A stretch of DNA of 64,000 nt from LZORAL124-50-18 sp051208045 (GCA_051208045.1 JBPJFY010000001.1:620001-684000); one strand, 5' to 3'; positions 8,866 to 18,206 are shown, counted from the first letter of the stretch. Notes: a model not told the origin generated them from the sequence alone. Program-made: numbers and translations.

Positions 8866-9348
8866 ATGAAAGCAAGAAGTATGAAGTGGTTGTTACCCGT
8901 TGCGCTGGTTGGATTGTTGGCGGTGGCTGGCGGGAGCTGGGCCCATGGCGGCGGATTCATGAAGGGTGGGCATCCCGGTATGAATGCGGGCTTTGAGCGG
9001 TTTTATCACATGGCGGATATGCTCGATATGACCGATGCGCAGGAAGCGCAACTGGGAGAAATCATCTCGCGTGCAAAAGGGCAGATGGCGCCGGAAGACG
9101 ACGTTCGGTCTCTGATGAAGGAGTTTATGACCGGCGCGAAACCGGACGAGGCAGGCTATGATGTGGAGCTGAACAGCCTGGCGGATAAAGCGGCTGCGAA
9201 TGCCCGCAAAAAAGTATTGATCATGGGGCAGGTACGCAAAGAGGTGCATGCGCTGCTCACCGATGAGCAAAAGGAAAAATTGCAAACCTTTATGGAGCGC
9301 AAGTTGAAGCGAATGGAATCGAAGGGCCGCTGGCACAAGCAGCAGTGA
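8866..9348 (+). CDS. Periplasmic CpxP/Spy-family protein
   Basis: 160 residues with a signal peptide ending about GGSWA-HGG near residue 27. The mature part is alpha-helical and carries the two LTxxQ-type motifs of the Spy/CpxP family in slightly relaxed form: MTDAQEAQL near residue 55 and LTDEQKEKL near 132. Family members are periplasmic chaperones or repressors of CpxA. Divergence from cpxRA and the CpxR-box-like site argue that it is the Cpx-controlled feedback protein. The start at 8866 is preceded by the ribosome site AAGAGGAGAG. Confidence 0.85.
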   Translation: MKARSMKWLLPVALVGLLAVAGGSWAHGGGFMKGGHPGMNAGFERFYHMADMLDMTDAQEAQLGEIISRAKGQMAPEDDVRSLMKEFMTGAKPDEAGYDVELNSLADKAAANARKKVLIMGQVRKEVHALLTDEQKEKLQTFMERKLKRMESKGRWHKQQ

Positions 9349-9534
9349 ATTGAGAATGTGTTCAGAGTTCTGTGAGCAATTTGGTTTGGCGACTGCCTGA
9401 AAGGCTTGAACCAAACAACAAAGTATGATTTGATACAGGCATCTTTTATCTCATTGGGTGTTGTGTCTGTGCGGATGAGTCCACTGGCAAAGTCAATAAA
9501 CGAGCGTACTGTTCCGGTTGTGCAGGGAGCATTC

Positions 9535-9603
9535 GTGGCTTTCGGGTGGCTGTTTAGCTTCTTTTATTTTAGAAGCCGAACCGACGCGCCTTGCATACTC
9601 TGA
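9535..9603 (+). CDS. Phe-rich leader peptide of the DAHP synthase gene
   Basis: A 22-codon frame from GTG at 9535 to TGA at 9601, preceded by AGGGAG at 9524-9529 (5-base spacing). Its core AFGWLFSFFYF has five Phe, one Tyr and one Trp within eleven codons, the composition of attenuator leader peptides such as PheL. An in-frame upstream ATG at 9475 would give a 42-residue version; the GTG has the better ribosome site. Ribosome stalling at Phe codons 9541-9570 would leave the downstream segment at 9587 free to pair. The flanking sequence 9349-9534 has no other gene I can support. Confidence 0.7.
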   Translation: MAFGWLFSFFYFRSRTDAPCIL

Positions 9604-9690
9604 TTAGGTAAACTCTGATTACACGAGGAAGGCGGTCAAACAGCCTTCCGGAACAAAAACCCTGAAGGCTGACGCTTTCGGGGTTTTTTT
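9587..9690 (+). promoter_or_regulatory. Transcription attenuator with alternating stems
   Basis: Five ordered segments can pair alternately: A CGCCTT (9587-9592), B GGAAGGCG (9627-9634), C GCCTTCC (9643-9649), D GAAGGC (9664-9669, whose GAA ends the terminator 5' arm), and E, the terminator 3' arm (9677-9688). A:B, B:C, C:D and D:E are mutually exclusive in sequence. If the ribosome reaches the stop codon (9601-9603) it covers A, B:C forms and the terminator folds. If it stalls on the Phe codons, A:B forms, C:D forms and transcription continues into the synthase gene. Pairings were read by eye; folding energies were not computed. Confidence 0.7.
9655..9690 (+). terminator. Rho-independent terminator in the DAHP synthase leader
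   Basis: AAAAACCCTGAA (9655-9666) pairs with TTCGGGGTTTTT (9677-9688) over 12 positions with one T-G wobble and a 10-base loop, ending in seven T. It lies 47 bp before the synthase start and is the off state of the attenuator. Confidence 0.85.
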
Positions 9691-9736
9691 GTTTCTGCCG
9701 GCGTAAATGCCAGGCAAGTGAATTAGGAGTTCAGTC

Positions 9737-10864
9737 ATGAAGGAATGGTCAAAGAAAGCACTCAAGAGGCGAGAGGTTGACATCAGCCAAACGCTGGTCG
9801 CAAAAGTGGTTCCGGTGGAATCGCCTCAGGGGGTAAAAGCCCGATTACCATTGGCGGATACGCACCGGCAAAGAATCTGTCGTCATCGAGATGCGGTGCG
9901 TGAGGTGTTGCATCGGCGAGATGATCGCTTACTGGTTATTGTGGGCCCTTGCTCGATTCACGATAGCGATGCTGCGTTGGAGTACGCGGCGAGGCTGTCT
10001 GCGCTCAATGCGGAACTCAATGACCGACTCCTCATTGTCATGCGCTGTTATTTTGAAAAGCCCCGCACTACCACTGGTTGGAAAGGACTGCTGCATGATC
10101 CGCTGCTGGATGACTCCAACGACATGATGCAGGGTGTTAAGGTGTGCCGACGGTTGTTGCTCAGAATCACGGAAGAATATGGATTGCCTGTGGCCACCGA
10201 AGCCCTGAACCCTCTGGCGATTCGCTACCTTGAGGATTTGCTGACCTGGATTGCTGTGGGGGCACGGACCACGGAATCCCAGATTCACCGGGAAATGGTG
10301 AGTGGCTTGGGAGTTCCCACGGGATTCAAAAATGCGACCACGGGCAATCTTGAAATTGCGTTGCACGCTATGCTGTCGGCTGCTGCGCCGCACGCATTTC
10401 TGGGGGTTGATGACGCCGGCCAGATGGGCTCTGTACATACGTCAGGGAATCCAGACACGCATATCGTTCTGCGCGGCGGTAAATGCAGTGAAGGGCGCAG
10501 CTTTTCCAATTATGATGCGCTCAGTATTGCCCGCTGCGAGCACGCCCATGCCAGCGCAGGATTTCGCCCCGCTATCGTGGTTGATTGCAGTCATGAAAAC
10601 TCCGGCAAGGACCACCGCAAACAGCCGGAAGCGGCATTGAGTGTGGTGCAGCAAAGGCAGCAGGGCACTGGCAGCCTGAGAGGCATCATGCTTGAGAGCT
10701 TTTTGGAGGAGGGGAATCAAAAGCATTGCAGCCGCAGCGCGCCAAAGAGCGGCTTGACCTATGGGCAGTCGATCACAGATGCCTGTCTGGGGTGGAAGGC
10801 TACCGAGGTCTTGTTGCGGTCTATGTACCGCCAGCTCCAGAGTGGCTTGACGTGTAATAAGTGA
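9737..10864 (+). CDS. aroG: 3-deoxy-7-phosphoheptulonate (DAHP) synthase, type I
   Basis: 375 residues of the AroF/G/H (type I-alpha) family. It condenses phosphoenolpyruvate and erythrose 4-phosphate, the first step of the shikimate pathway. Visible motifs include VIVGPCSIHD, MRCYFEKPRTTTGWKG, GARTTESQ.HRE, GFKN and a C-terminal VDCSHENSGKDH metal/substrate segment. The ATG at 9737 fits the family N-terminus. Whether Phe, Tyr or Trp inhibits it cannot be read safely from the sequence. The upstream Phe-rich attenuator suggests Phe-linked transcriptional control; aroG is used as the family name, not as proof of the isoform. Confidence 0.92.
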   Translation: MKEWSKKALKRREVDISQTLVAKVVPVESPQGVKARLPLADTHRQRICRHRDAVREVLHRRDDRLLVIVGPCSIHDSDAALEYAARLSALNAELNDRLLIVMRCYFEKPRTTTGWKGLLHDPLLDDSNDMMQGVKVCRRLLLRITEEYGLPVATEALNPLAIRYLEDLLTWIAVGARTTESQIHREMVSGLGVPTGFKNATTGNLEIALHAMLSAAAPHAFLGVDDAGQMGSVHTSGNPDTHIVLRGGKCSEGRSFSNYDALSIARCEHAHASAGFRPAIVVDCSHENSGKDHRKQPEAALSVVQQRQQGTGSLRGIMLESFLEEGNQKHCSRSAPKSGLTYGQSITDACLGWKATEVLLRSMYRQLQSGLTCNK

Positions 10865-10945
10865 GCGATTCGCGCGAGAGATGATTGACGCCGTGCAATT
10901 TACCCATTAAATTAGTGAACATGTGTGCACTATGGTGGAATGTTC

Positions 10946-11995
10946 ATGGATAAACAATTAACGGGGAATGCGTTAGCGCAAGCGCTACTCGAGCTGCATG
11001 TACAGCATGAATTGCGAGCATTTGAGCTTGAGCAGTTTCTTGCCTGGACACAGTCAGAGCTTCAACTGCTTTGGCCTCAGTTGAGCAGAATCAGACTGGA
11101 GGAGTTTGTACCACGTGCTGCCGTACTCAATACCATCCAGAGAAATGTCATTGATCCCGAGATCCCCGGCGCGATTGCTGAAATTGCCGGTGAGTGTGCT
11201 GCAGGCCTGTTTGAGGCCGACTTTCATTTGAAAACCCGGATGTCTGACATTATATCCTCCCGTCAGCTGGAAGAAATGGTCGATAAAGCATTGGAGCTGC
11301 AGGTGCCCCGTGACGCCTGGCTGAGTAATCTGATTAAACAGCCGGTGTATGGTCAGCTCATTTCTGATGTGGTGTATCGTGCACTCGTGCGTTATCTCAC
11401 CCGGGACAACGTACTGAGTAAAAAAGTGCCCGGCGTGAAAAAGATGGTGTCACTCAGCACCCGGATGGTGAATAAAACATTACCCAAGCTGGAAGGTGCA
11501 GTGGAGCAGAGTGTGAAGGCATTTATTGCGGATAACACCGGGGTTTTGCTGGCGCAAAGTCAGGAGTTTTTAAGTCAGGCGCTGGCAGATGAAGAACTCA
11601 AGGAGTTTGCACTGTCGTTCTGGCAACTCGTGGAAGGCAAATCGCTGGGAGAAATCCAGCAGGGGATCAGCAATGTCGATCTCTCGGAGTTTGTGGTGTT
11701 GGGGTACGAATTCTGGCTTAAGTACCGACAATCAGCCTACTTCAAGCAGGCAAGCGAGTTTGTCGTGAATCACCTGTTTGACAAGTATGGCCAGGAGCCG
11801 TTAGCAGAGCTTTTCGATGACTTTCATGTGGTGCCGGAACTCATACAGGGGGAATTACAGGAGTTCGCGCCGACTGTGCTGCGGCAACTCAAGGAAAAAG
11901 GCGTGATAGAGCAGGTGCTTCGCCGCCGTCTGGGCGCGTTCTATGGTTCGCCTGAAGTGGCGAATGTGATTTCCGCCGGAGCGCAATCACACTGA
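10946..11995 (+). CDS. Uncharacterised 349-residue helical protein
   Basis: I do not recognise a named family. The product is predicted almost entirely alpha-helical, with no signal peptide or membrane span. The middle contains a Lys-rich stretch (SKKVPGVKKMVSLSTRMVNK). The likely start is ATG 10946, which has GGTGGA seven bases upstream; a GTG at 10925 and an ATG at 10940 are in frame. It stands alone between the DAHP synthase gene and a convergent chemoreceptor gene. Codon use is like its neighbours, so it is probably a conserved chromosomal gene. Confidence 0.75.
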   Translation: MDKQLTGNALAQALLELHVQHELRAFELEQFLAWTQSELQLLWPQLSRIRLEEFVPRAAVLNTIQRNVIDPEIPGAIAEIAGECAAGLFEADFHLKTRMSDIISSRQLEEMVDKALELQVPRDAWLSNLIKQPVYGQLISDVVYRALVRYLTRDNVLSKKVPGVKKMVSLSTRMVNKTLPKLEGAVEQSVKAFIADNTGVLLAQSQEFLSQALADEELKEFALSFWQLVEGKSLGEIQQGISNVDLSEFVVLGYEFWLKYRQSAYFKQASEFVVNHLFDKYGQEPLAELFDDFHVVPELIQGELQEFAPTVLRQLKEKGVIEQVLRRRLGAFYGSPEVANVISAGAQSH

Positions 11996-12029
11996 ATCCT
12001 CTGGAGAACGTGTGGCTGGGTGACTTGAG

Positions 12030-13979
12030 TCACACCTTGAATCGGCTGACTTTTTGCTGCAATTCGCTGATCGTGGTGCGTATTTCTCGACTGGCAGCAG
12101 CGGCCTCATTGACCTGTTGGGCCGTGTGTTCCGCCGCTTCATGAATATTGACGGTATTCTGTTCAATTTCATTGCTGGCTTTGGTTTGGTCGAATGACAT
12201 GGATGCAATTTCCGTGGTCATGTGGAAAAGGCTGTCAACAGCCATATTAACGTTAGCCAGGTAGCTGTCTGTTTTGTCGAAGGCTTCCATACTTTCCGTG
12301 TTCAAGGTGCTCGCCTGGGTGATAGCCTGCACCGCCTGATGGCTACCTTGCTGGAGTAATTCGATCACGCGATTGATTTCTTCGGTGGACTGTTGCGTTT
12401 TACTTGCGAGTGCGCGTACTTCATCGGCGACCACCGCGAAACCGCGACCACTCTCCCCAGCGCGCGCTGCCTCAATGGCTGCATTGAGCGCCAGCAGGTT
12501 GGTTTGCTCGGCAATACCCTGAATGACATCCAGCACGGACCCAATTTCCTTGCTTTGTTCAGCCAATGCGTTGACGACCGTGGAGGAATGGGAAATACGA
12601 TCAGACAGCTGTGCCAGTTTGTCTTTGGCGATACCGGCGACCTCACTGGTGCGTGTGGTTTCCCCTCGAATCTTCTCTACCTGAGTTGAAGCGCTTTGGA
12701 TACTGTCAGTGACATGTGCCGCCGTGCTGGACATTTCAGACACCGCGGAGGAAACCAGATCCAACTCATGTCGCTGACTGTCAACCGCACGATTGGCATT
12801 TGAGGCGACGTCGGCGAGATGAATGGTCATGGTCTCGGCGCGGTTGGACGAATGATTCACATCCGTGACGACCTGCTGCGTATTTTCGATAAACTGATTC
12901 AGGCCTTTCGCCATGTCGACGATCTCGTCATTACCTTTGATGCGAGCGCGCTGAGTAAGATCACCCTCTCCGGTGGCGATATTCCAGATGGCGTCCCTGA
13001 GTACGTTGACCTTATGTAGAACGAGCGTGGCCAACAGAAATATCATCACCGCGAACAGTACGACAGTGATGACCGCAATAAGTCCAATCAGTGTGGATGC
13101 CAATTGGGTTGACGACGCTTCCATGGTGTCATTGGCGCCCGCCAGGGCCTCATTGGCACTGCTCTGAATTCGCTCATTGGTGCTCTGCAGGGTGCCAGTA
13201 ATCTGCTCAGCCTCTGACTGGATCACGGTTTTAATGGTGTCGCTGGACTGATTCACCAGCGTGTCGAAACGATGGTTTAACTCAGCGATTTCGCTGTCCA
13301 GTTTACTTCGGTTGATGCCCATCACCAGAAGCCCGATCTCCACCTCTTTTGAAATGATCTTCTGGTTGATCAATATCAACGCTTTATCTTTGGGTGCAGC
13401 GTCCAATACCTTGTTGACAGAGCCCCGCACCGAGCTGGCACTGAGCAGGCGTTTTACCACGGGATCGGTTCGGTCCAGATAGCGTGTGAGCGGCTTACTG
13501 TCTTTATCCAGGTAGACAGCAAAGACAACGCTCTCAGTCTGGTCTGCCATCTGTACCATGCGGGTTAACTCGGGAATGTTGTTGTCCCAGTAGAACGGGG
13601 GAGCCAGCTCCGACAGCTGCTGAGCGCTGACCTTCGCGGAGAGCAGGAGATAGTTTTCGAGCTCCTGAGCAATGGTCTGCTGTTCTCTTTGCAGATTTTC
13701 TGTCAGGCTGGCCCGAAGTTGGACACTGGCTTTGTCCACCATCTTGTTGTTCAGGTGTGCGATTTGTTCATTGGCCGAGGTCAGTTGTGTGTTGATGGTT
13801 TGTTGGCTGGACTCAAGCGTAGAGTTGACGTTGGCTTTTAAACCCTCTATTTTGCTGGAACTGGTGTAGATGATCAGTCCCGCCTGAACCAGACTGAGTG
13901 CGATGAGCGCCAGGTATACGGGGAAGAGCAGCCTGCTGGTCAGATATTGAGAAAGGCCTTTTTTCATGGTAGGGCTCAA
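12030..13979 (-). CDS. Methyl-accepting chemotaxis protein
   Basis: 649 residues. TM1 is around residues 15-35, a long (~270 residue) helical periplasmic sensor region follows, TM2 is around 305-328, then HAMP and the MCP signalling domain. The signalling hairpin tip is recognisable as GIAEQTNLLALNAAIEAARA and RGFAVVADEVRALA. It would report to the CheA/CheW array at the inner membrane. The ligand is unknown; the periplasmic part resembles double-Cache/long four-helix sensors only loosely. No C-terminal CheR-tethering pentapeptide is seen (it ends KVSRFKV). Confidence 0.93.
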   Translation of the reverse strand: MSPTMKKGLSQYLTSRLLFPVYLALIALSLVQAGLIIYTSSSKIEGLKANVNSTLESSQQTINTQLTSANEQIAHLNNKMVDKASVQLRASLTENLQREQQTIAQELENYLLLSAKVSAQQLSELAPPFYWDNNIPELTRMVQMADQTESVVFAVYLDKDSKPLTRYLDRTDPVVKRLLSASSVRGSVNKVLDAAPKDKALILINQKIISKEVEIGLLVMGINRSKLDSEIAELNHRFDTLVNQSSDTIKTVIQSEAEQITGTLQSTNERIQSSANEALAGANDTMEASSTQLASTLIGLIAVITVVLFAVMIFLLATLVLHKVNVLRDAIWNIATGEGDLTQRARIKGNDEIVDMAKGLNQFIENTQQVVTDVNHSSNRAETMTIHLADVASNANRAVDSQRHELDLVSSAVSEMSSTAAHVTDSIQSASTQVEKIRGETTRTSEVAGIAKDKLAQLSDRISHSSTVVNALAEQSKEIGSVLDVIQGIAEQTNLLALNAAIEAARAGESGRGFAVVADEVRALASKTQQSTEEINRVIELLQQGSHQAVQAITQASTLNTESMEAFDKTDSYLANVNMAVDSLFHMTTEIASMSFDQTKASNEIEQNTVNIHEAAEHTAQQVNEAAAASREIRTTISELQQKVSRFKV

Positions 13980-14084
13980 CGAGAGTGAATGCGGTATGTC
14001 TTTTAAAGCATAGACGAAATCTCTCTTAAATCTATGTGGTGGTCTAGCACAGAGCTGTCACCGTCAGAAGTGGAAACATCTCCT

Positions 14085-14741
14085 ATGAAAGTGAAAGAGT
14101 TACTGGAAAATAATCGAGCCTGGTCTGAAACGATCAACCGGGAGCGGCCGGACTTTTTTCCCCAACTTGCCAACCAGCAATCACCCGAGTTTCTCTGGAT
14201 CGGCTGTTCCGACAGCCGGGTGCCCGCCAATGACATTGTCGGGTTGCTGCCCGGGGAGCTTTTCGTTCACCGGAATGTCGCGAACCAGGTGGTGCACACC
14301 GATTTTAACTGTTTGTCGGTGATTCAGTACGCGGTCGACGTGTTAAAGGTAAAACACGTTATCGTATGTGGGCATTACGGCTGCGGCGGCGTGCGGTCAG
14401 CGGTGCTGCGCGATACGTCCGGCCTGATCAATAACTGGTTGCGTCATATTCAGGATATCGAAATGCAGTACGTCCCGGAGGAGTGTGGTTCCAGCGACGC
14501 TTCCGCGGAACGCATCAACCGTATGTGCGAGCTGAACGTGATTGCCCAGGTAGATCATGTAGCACAAACAACCATCGTGCGTGAAGCCTGGGCCCGAGGA
14601 CAGTATTTGAAAATTCATGGCTGGGTGTATGGGATTCAGGATGGTTTGGTGAAAGATCTGCAGGTCACCGTTGAAGGTTTTGAGCAGTTGGATGCGGTGA
14701 TTAAAGGGGCGTCTGACAGGGTGCTTGGGAAAGCGGAATAG
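14085..14741 (+). CDS. can: Beta-class carbonic anhydrase
   Basis: 218 residues from the ATG at 14085, the usual length for E. coli Can; an in-frame ATG at 14034 would add an atypical tail. Zinc ligands and active-site residues are visible: Cys41, Asp43 and Arg45 in GCSDSRVPA, and His97 and Cys100 in CGHYGCGGV. It interconverts CO2 and bicarbonate in the cytosol, feeding carboxylases. It is divergent from the chemoreceptor and convergent with purD. Confidence 0.95.
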   Translation: MKVKELLENNRAWSETINRERPDFFPQLANQQSPEFLWIGCSDSRVPANDIVGLLPGELFVHRNVANQVVHTDFNCLSVIQYAVDVLKVKHVIVCGHYGCGGVRSAVLRDTSGLINNWLRHIQDIEMQYVPEECGSSDASAERINRMCELNVIAQVDHVAQTTIVREAWARGQYLKIHGWVYGIQDGLVKDLQVTVEGFEQLDAVIKGASDRVLGKAE

Positions 14742-14756
14742 ACGGAGAGTCGAAGG

Positions 14757-14786
14757 AGAGCGAGGCTGTGTTGGCAACCTCGCTCT
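14757..14786. terminator. Hairpin between convergent can and purD
   Basis: AGAGCGAGG (14757-14765) pairs perfectly with CCTCGCTCT (14778-14786). No T-run follows on either strand, so it is a plausible but weak shared terminator. Confidence 0.45.
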
Positions 14787-14792
14787 TGAACG

Positions 14793-16082
14793 TCAGCCTT
14801 GTGTCTGTTCCCGCGCAATAGCGCGGTAACCGATATCGGTGCGTTTGTATACGCCGTTCCACGTGATCTGATCTGCTACCTCATAAGCGCGCGCTTGTGC
14901 GGCAGTGACCGTGTTGCCCAGCGCTGTGGCGCAGAGTACACGTCCTCCGTGAGTGACAACCTGATTTTCCCGGATCTGGGTGCCCGCATGGAACACTTTC
15001 GCATCTTCTGCTGCCGTGGGAATCCCTGATATCACATCACCTTTGTTGTAGCTGTCCGGGTAGCCGCCAGCGGCGAGCACCACGCCCACAGCAGCCCGGT
15101 CGTCCCATTCTGAATCACAGGCATTCAACCGACCTTCAATAGCGGCCAGGCAAAGCTGCGCCAGGTCCGACTTCATGCGCATCATGATAGGCTGGGTTTC
15201 CGGGTCGCCGAAACGGCAGTTGTATTCAATAACTTTCGGATCACCGGCCGGGGAAATCATCAGGCCTGCGTAGAGAAAACCAACGTATCGATTGCCTTCA
15301 GCGGCCATACCTTTCACTGTGGGCAGAATCACCTGTGCCATGATTTTATCGTGTACCTCCGGCGTGACGACCGGTGCGGGTGAATAGGCACCCATGCCGC
15401 CGGTATTCGGGCCGGTATCCTGATCGCCAACGCGCTTATGGTCCTGGCTGGTGGCCATGGGCAATACGTGCTCCCCGTCCACCATCACAATAAAGCTGGC
15501 TTCTTCGCCCTCCAGAAAGTCTTCAATGACGACGCGATGCCCGGCATCGCCAAACTTATTACCGGCAAGCATGTCCCGCACAGCATCTTCGGCCTGCCCG
15601 AGTGTTTCCGCAACGATCACCCCTTTACCTGCTGCCAGACCATCGGCTTTTACGACAATGGGTGCGCCTTTTTCCCGAAGGTAAGTCAATGCGGGCTCAA
15701 TTTCGGTGAAGCTCTGATAGTCCGCTGTCGGAATGGCGTTTCGCGCCAGAAAGTCTTTGGTGAAGGCTTTGGACCCTTCCAATTGGGCGGCGCCTTGAGA
15801 GGGACCGAAAATGGCCAGCTGTTGCGACTGAAAATAGTCCACAATGCCATCCACCAGCGGCGCTTCCGGGCCGACAATCGTTAGCTGAACGTCGTTATTT
15901 TTAGCGAATTCGGCCAGCCCCTGCTTATCCATGACATCCAGGTCAATGTTGGTCAGTTTGTCTTCCTGCGCAGTTCCGGCGTTACCTGGTGCGACATATA
16001 CCTGGTTAACCTGTGGGGATTGGGCAACTTTCCAAGCCAGTGCATGTTCACGGCCGCCGGATCCAATTACGAGTACATTCAT
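14793..16082 (-). CDS. purD: Phosphoribosylamine-glycine ligase
   Basis: 429 residues, full length for the family. It catalyses ATP-dependent joining of phosphoribosylamine and glycine in purine synthesis. ATP-grasp signatures include GSGGREHALAWK at the N-terminus, KADGLAAGKGV and EFNCRFGDPETQ-like EYNCRFGDPETQ. It lies 33 bp downstream of purH in the same direction, forming the usual purHD operon. Confidence 0.97.
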   Translation of the reverse strand: MNVLVIGSGGREHALAWKVAQSPQVNQVYVAPGNAGTAQEDKLTNIDLDVMDKQGLAEFAKNNDVQLTIVGPEAPLVDGIVDYFQSQQLAIFGPSQGAAQLEGSKAFTKDFLARNAIPTADYQSFTEIEPALTYLREKGAPIVVKADGLAAGKGVIVAETLGQAEDAVRDMLAGNKFGDAGHRVVIEDFLEGEEASFIVMVDGEHVLPMATSQDHKRVGDQDTGPNTGGMGAYSPAPVVTPEVHDKIMAQVILPTVKGMAAEGNRYVGFLYAGLMISPAGDPKVIEYNCRFGDPETQPIMMRMKSDLAQLCLAAIEGRLNACDSEWDDRAAVGVVLAAGGYPDSYNKGDVISGIPTAAEDAKVFHAGTQIRENQVVTHGGRVLCATALGNTVTAAQARAYEVADQITWNGVYKRTDIGYRAIAREQTQG

Positions 16083-16115
16083 TGTGTTTACCTGTGCTGT
16101 GTGTGGCTGGCTGAA

Positions 16116-17696
16116 TTAGTGGCGGAAGTGGCGCATGCCGGTAAATACCATGGCGATACCATGTTCGTTTGCGGCATCGATCACTTCCTGATCCCGCATG
16201 GAGCCGCCGGGTTGAATGACCGCTTTTATTCCAGCTTTTGCTGCGGCATCAATACCGTCGCGGAACGGGAAAAATGCATCGGACGCCATCACAGAACCAG
16301 CTACTTGAAGGCCTTCGTCTTCTGCTTTGATGCCCGCAATTTTCGCACTGTATACACGGCTCATTTGACCCGCGCCGATACCAATGGTTCGCCCATTTTT
16401 GGCGTAGACAATCGCGTTGGACTTGACGAACTTCGCCACTTCCCACGCAAACAGCAGGTCGTTGAGCTGTTCTTCGGTCGGCGCGACTTTGGTTACCATC
16501 GTCAGTTCATCCAGGTTAACCATGCCGAGGTCGCGATCCTGTACAAGCAAACCGCCGGTAACGCGTTTGTAGTCCCAAGCCGGTGAGCGCGGTGCAGTAA
16601 TTTCGCCGGTTTCGAGAACGCGGACGTTAGCTTTTGCTGCCAACGCTTCCCGTGCTTCCTTGGAAACCGTGGGCGCAATAATCACTTCGACAAACTGTCG
16701 ATCCCGGATCAGGCTGGCAGTTTCACCGTCGAGTTCCCGGTTAAAGGCGATGATGCCGCCAAATGCAGAAGTGGGGTCGGTCGCGTAGGCGAGATCATAG
16801 GCCTGGCGGATGTCTGCGCCAATGGCAACACCGCAGGGATTTGCATGTTTGACAATCACACAGGCGGGATCGGCAAACGGCTTCACGCATTCGAACGCTG
16901 CATCGGTATCGGCGACATTATTGTAGGACAGCGGCTTCCCTTGCAGCTGCTTTGCCGTGGAGACACTGGCCTCGTTGGCGTGGGGCTCAACATAGAAAGC
17001 GGCACGTTGGTGGGGATTTTCCCCATAGCGTAAATCTTCGACCTTGATGAGTTGGGTGTTCAGTGTCCGTGGAAACTCCGACGGCGCTTCGAAAACACGC
17101 TGGCCTAGATAATTGGCAATGGCCCCGTCGTATCCCGCCGTATGCTCGAACGCCTTAACCGCGAGATCAAAGCGCGTTTTAAAACTGAGGTGACCGCTGT
17201 TTTCACCCAGCTCTTTCAAAACGCTGGCATAGTCACTGGCATTGACCACAATCGCAACGTCATTATGGTTTTTAGCCGCGGCGCGTACCATGGTTGGTCC
17301 GCCGATGTCGATGTTCTCAATGGCCGTCGCCAAATCACAATCAGGTTTGGCGATGGTCGCCTCAAAGGGGTACAGATTGACCACAACCATATCAATCGGC
17401 GTGATATCATGCTCAGCCATAATGGCGTCATCCGTGCCGCGACGCCCAAGAATGCCGCCATGAATTTTCGGGTGTAATGTTTTCACCCGGCCGTCCATCA
17501 TCTCCGGAAAGCCCGTGTGATCGGAAACTTCAATGGCGTTTACACCACTGTCTCGCAGCAGTTTGAAGGTTCCGCCGGTGGAAAGAATTTCGACACCTGC
17601 AGCGCTGAGTGATTGTGCGAATTCAACGATACCGGTTTTATCCGATACACTGATCAAAGCCCGTCGGATCTGGATATCAATCTGATTATTTGTCAT
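16116..17696 (-). CDS. purH: Bifunctional AICAR transformylase/IMP cyclohydrolase
   Basis: 526 residues, full length. The N-terminal IMP cyclohydrolase domain starts RRALISVSDKTGIVEFAQ. The C-terminal AICAR formyltransferase carries the KHANPCGVA motif and ends FTGMRHFRH. It performs the last two steps of IMP synthesis. It sits upstream of purD and downstream of fis on the same strand. The 201-bp gap 17697-17897 likely holds the purH promoter; no PurR-like site was confidently seen. Confidence 0.97.
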   Translation of the reverse strand: MTNNQIDIQIRRALISVSDKTGIVEFAQSLSAAGVEILSTGGTFKLLRDSGVNAIEVSDHTGFPEMMDGRVKTLHPKIHGGILGRRGTDDAIMAEHDITPIDMVVVNLYPFEATIAKPDCDLATAIENIDIGGPTMVRAAAKNHNDVAIVVNASDYASVLKELGENSGHLSFKTRFDLAVKAFEHTAGYDGAIANYLGQRVFEAPSEFPRTLNTQLIKVEDLRYGENPHQRAAFYVEPHANEASVSTAKQLQGKPLSYNNVADTDAAFECVKPFADPACVIVKHANPCGVAIGADIRQAYDLAYATDPTSAFGGIIAFNRELDGETASLIRDRQFVEVIIAPTVSKEAREALAAKANVRVLETGEITAPRSPAWDYKRVTGGLLVQDRDLGMVNLDELTMVTKVAPTEEQLNDLLFAWEVAKFVKSNAIVYAKNGRTIGIGAGQMSRVYSAKIAGIKAEDEGLQVAGSVMASDAFFPFRDGIDAAAKAGIKAVIQPGGSMRDQEVIDAANEHGIAMVFTGMRHFRH

Positions 17697-17897
17697 TGGC
17701 TGTTTTCTGTTGCTGTTTATCAGGAGGTTGAACTGGAAAGTGATGACACTGCGCTCAGCAGGCGATCGGCAATAGCATGATTAGTTTATGGACAGAGTCT
17801 GTGCTTGGCAAGTTAGTTGCCGGGATTTGGCGGCCATAAAAGGCCAAGGCAATGCATCAGTAAGCTCATCGCTGACGCACGCCTGTGGAATACGTGC

Positions 17898-18206
17898 TTA
17901 GAGTAAGCCGTACTGTTTCAGTTTCTTTCGCAGCGTGCCGCGATTCAGGCCCAGCATAACAGAGGCTTTTGTCTGGTTATTTCGTGTATGCTTCATGACC
18001 TGCTCCAGAAGCGGCGCTTCCACTTCAGAGAGAACCAGCTGGTAAACATCGGTTACCGGCGCGCCATCAAGCTGGCTGAAATAGTTTTCCAGTGCATTTT
18101 CCACACTGTCACGAAGTGTTACATGGGGCGCAACGTCAGACTTGAACTGAGTGGTTGACTCCTGGCTTGAGAGAGCAGTGTTTTCTGCAAGCATATCAGC
18201 GGTCAT
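17898..18206 (-). CDS. fis: Nucleoid-associated regulator Fis
   Basis: 102 residues, close to the 98-residue E. coli protein. The C-terminal helix-turn-helix NNQTKASVMLGLNRGTLRKKL is characteristic. Fis bends DNA and regulates rRNA, recombination and growth-phase genes. Its start overlaps the dusB stop by 4 bp, the conserved dusB-fis operon. Confidence 0.97.
   Translation of the reverse strand: MTADMLAENTALSSQESTTQFKSDVAPHVTLRDSVENALENYFSQLDGAPVTDVYQLVLSEVEAPLLEQVMKHTRNNQTKASVMLGLNRGTLRKKLKQYGLL

Noticed and set aside
9406..9534. The upstream part of a 65-codon frame before the Phe-rich peptide
   Set aside because: The Phe-rich end explains the selective signal; the ATG-proximal part has no ribosome site or family resemblance.
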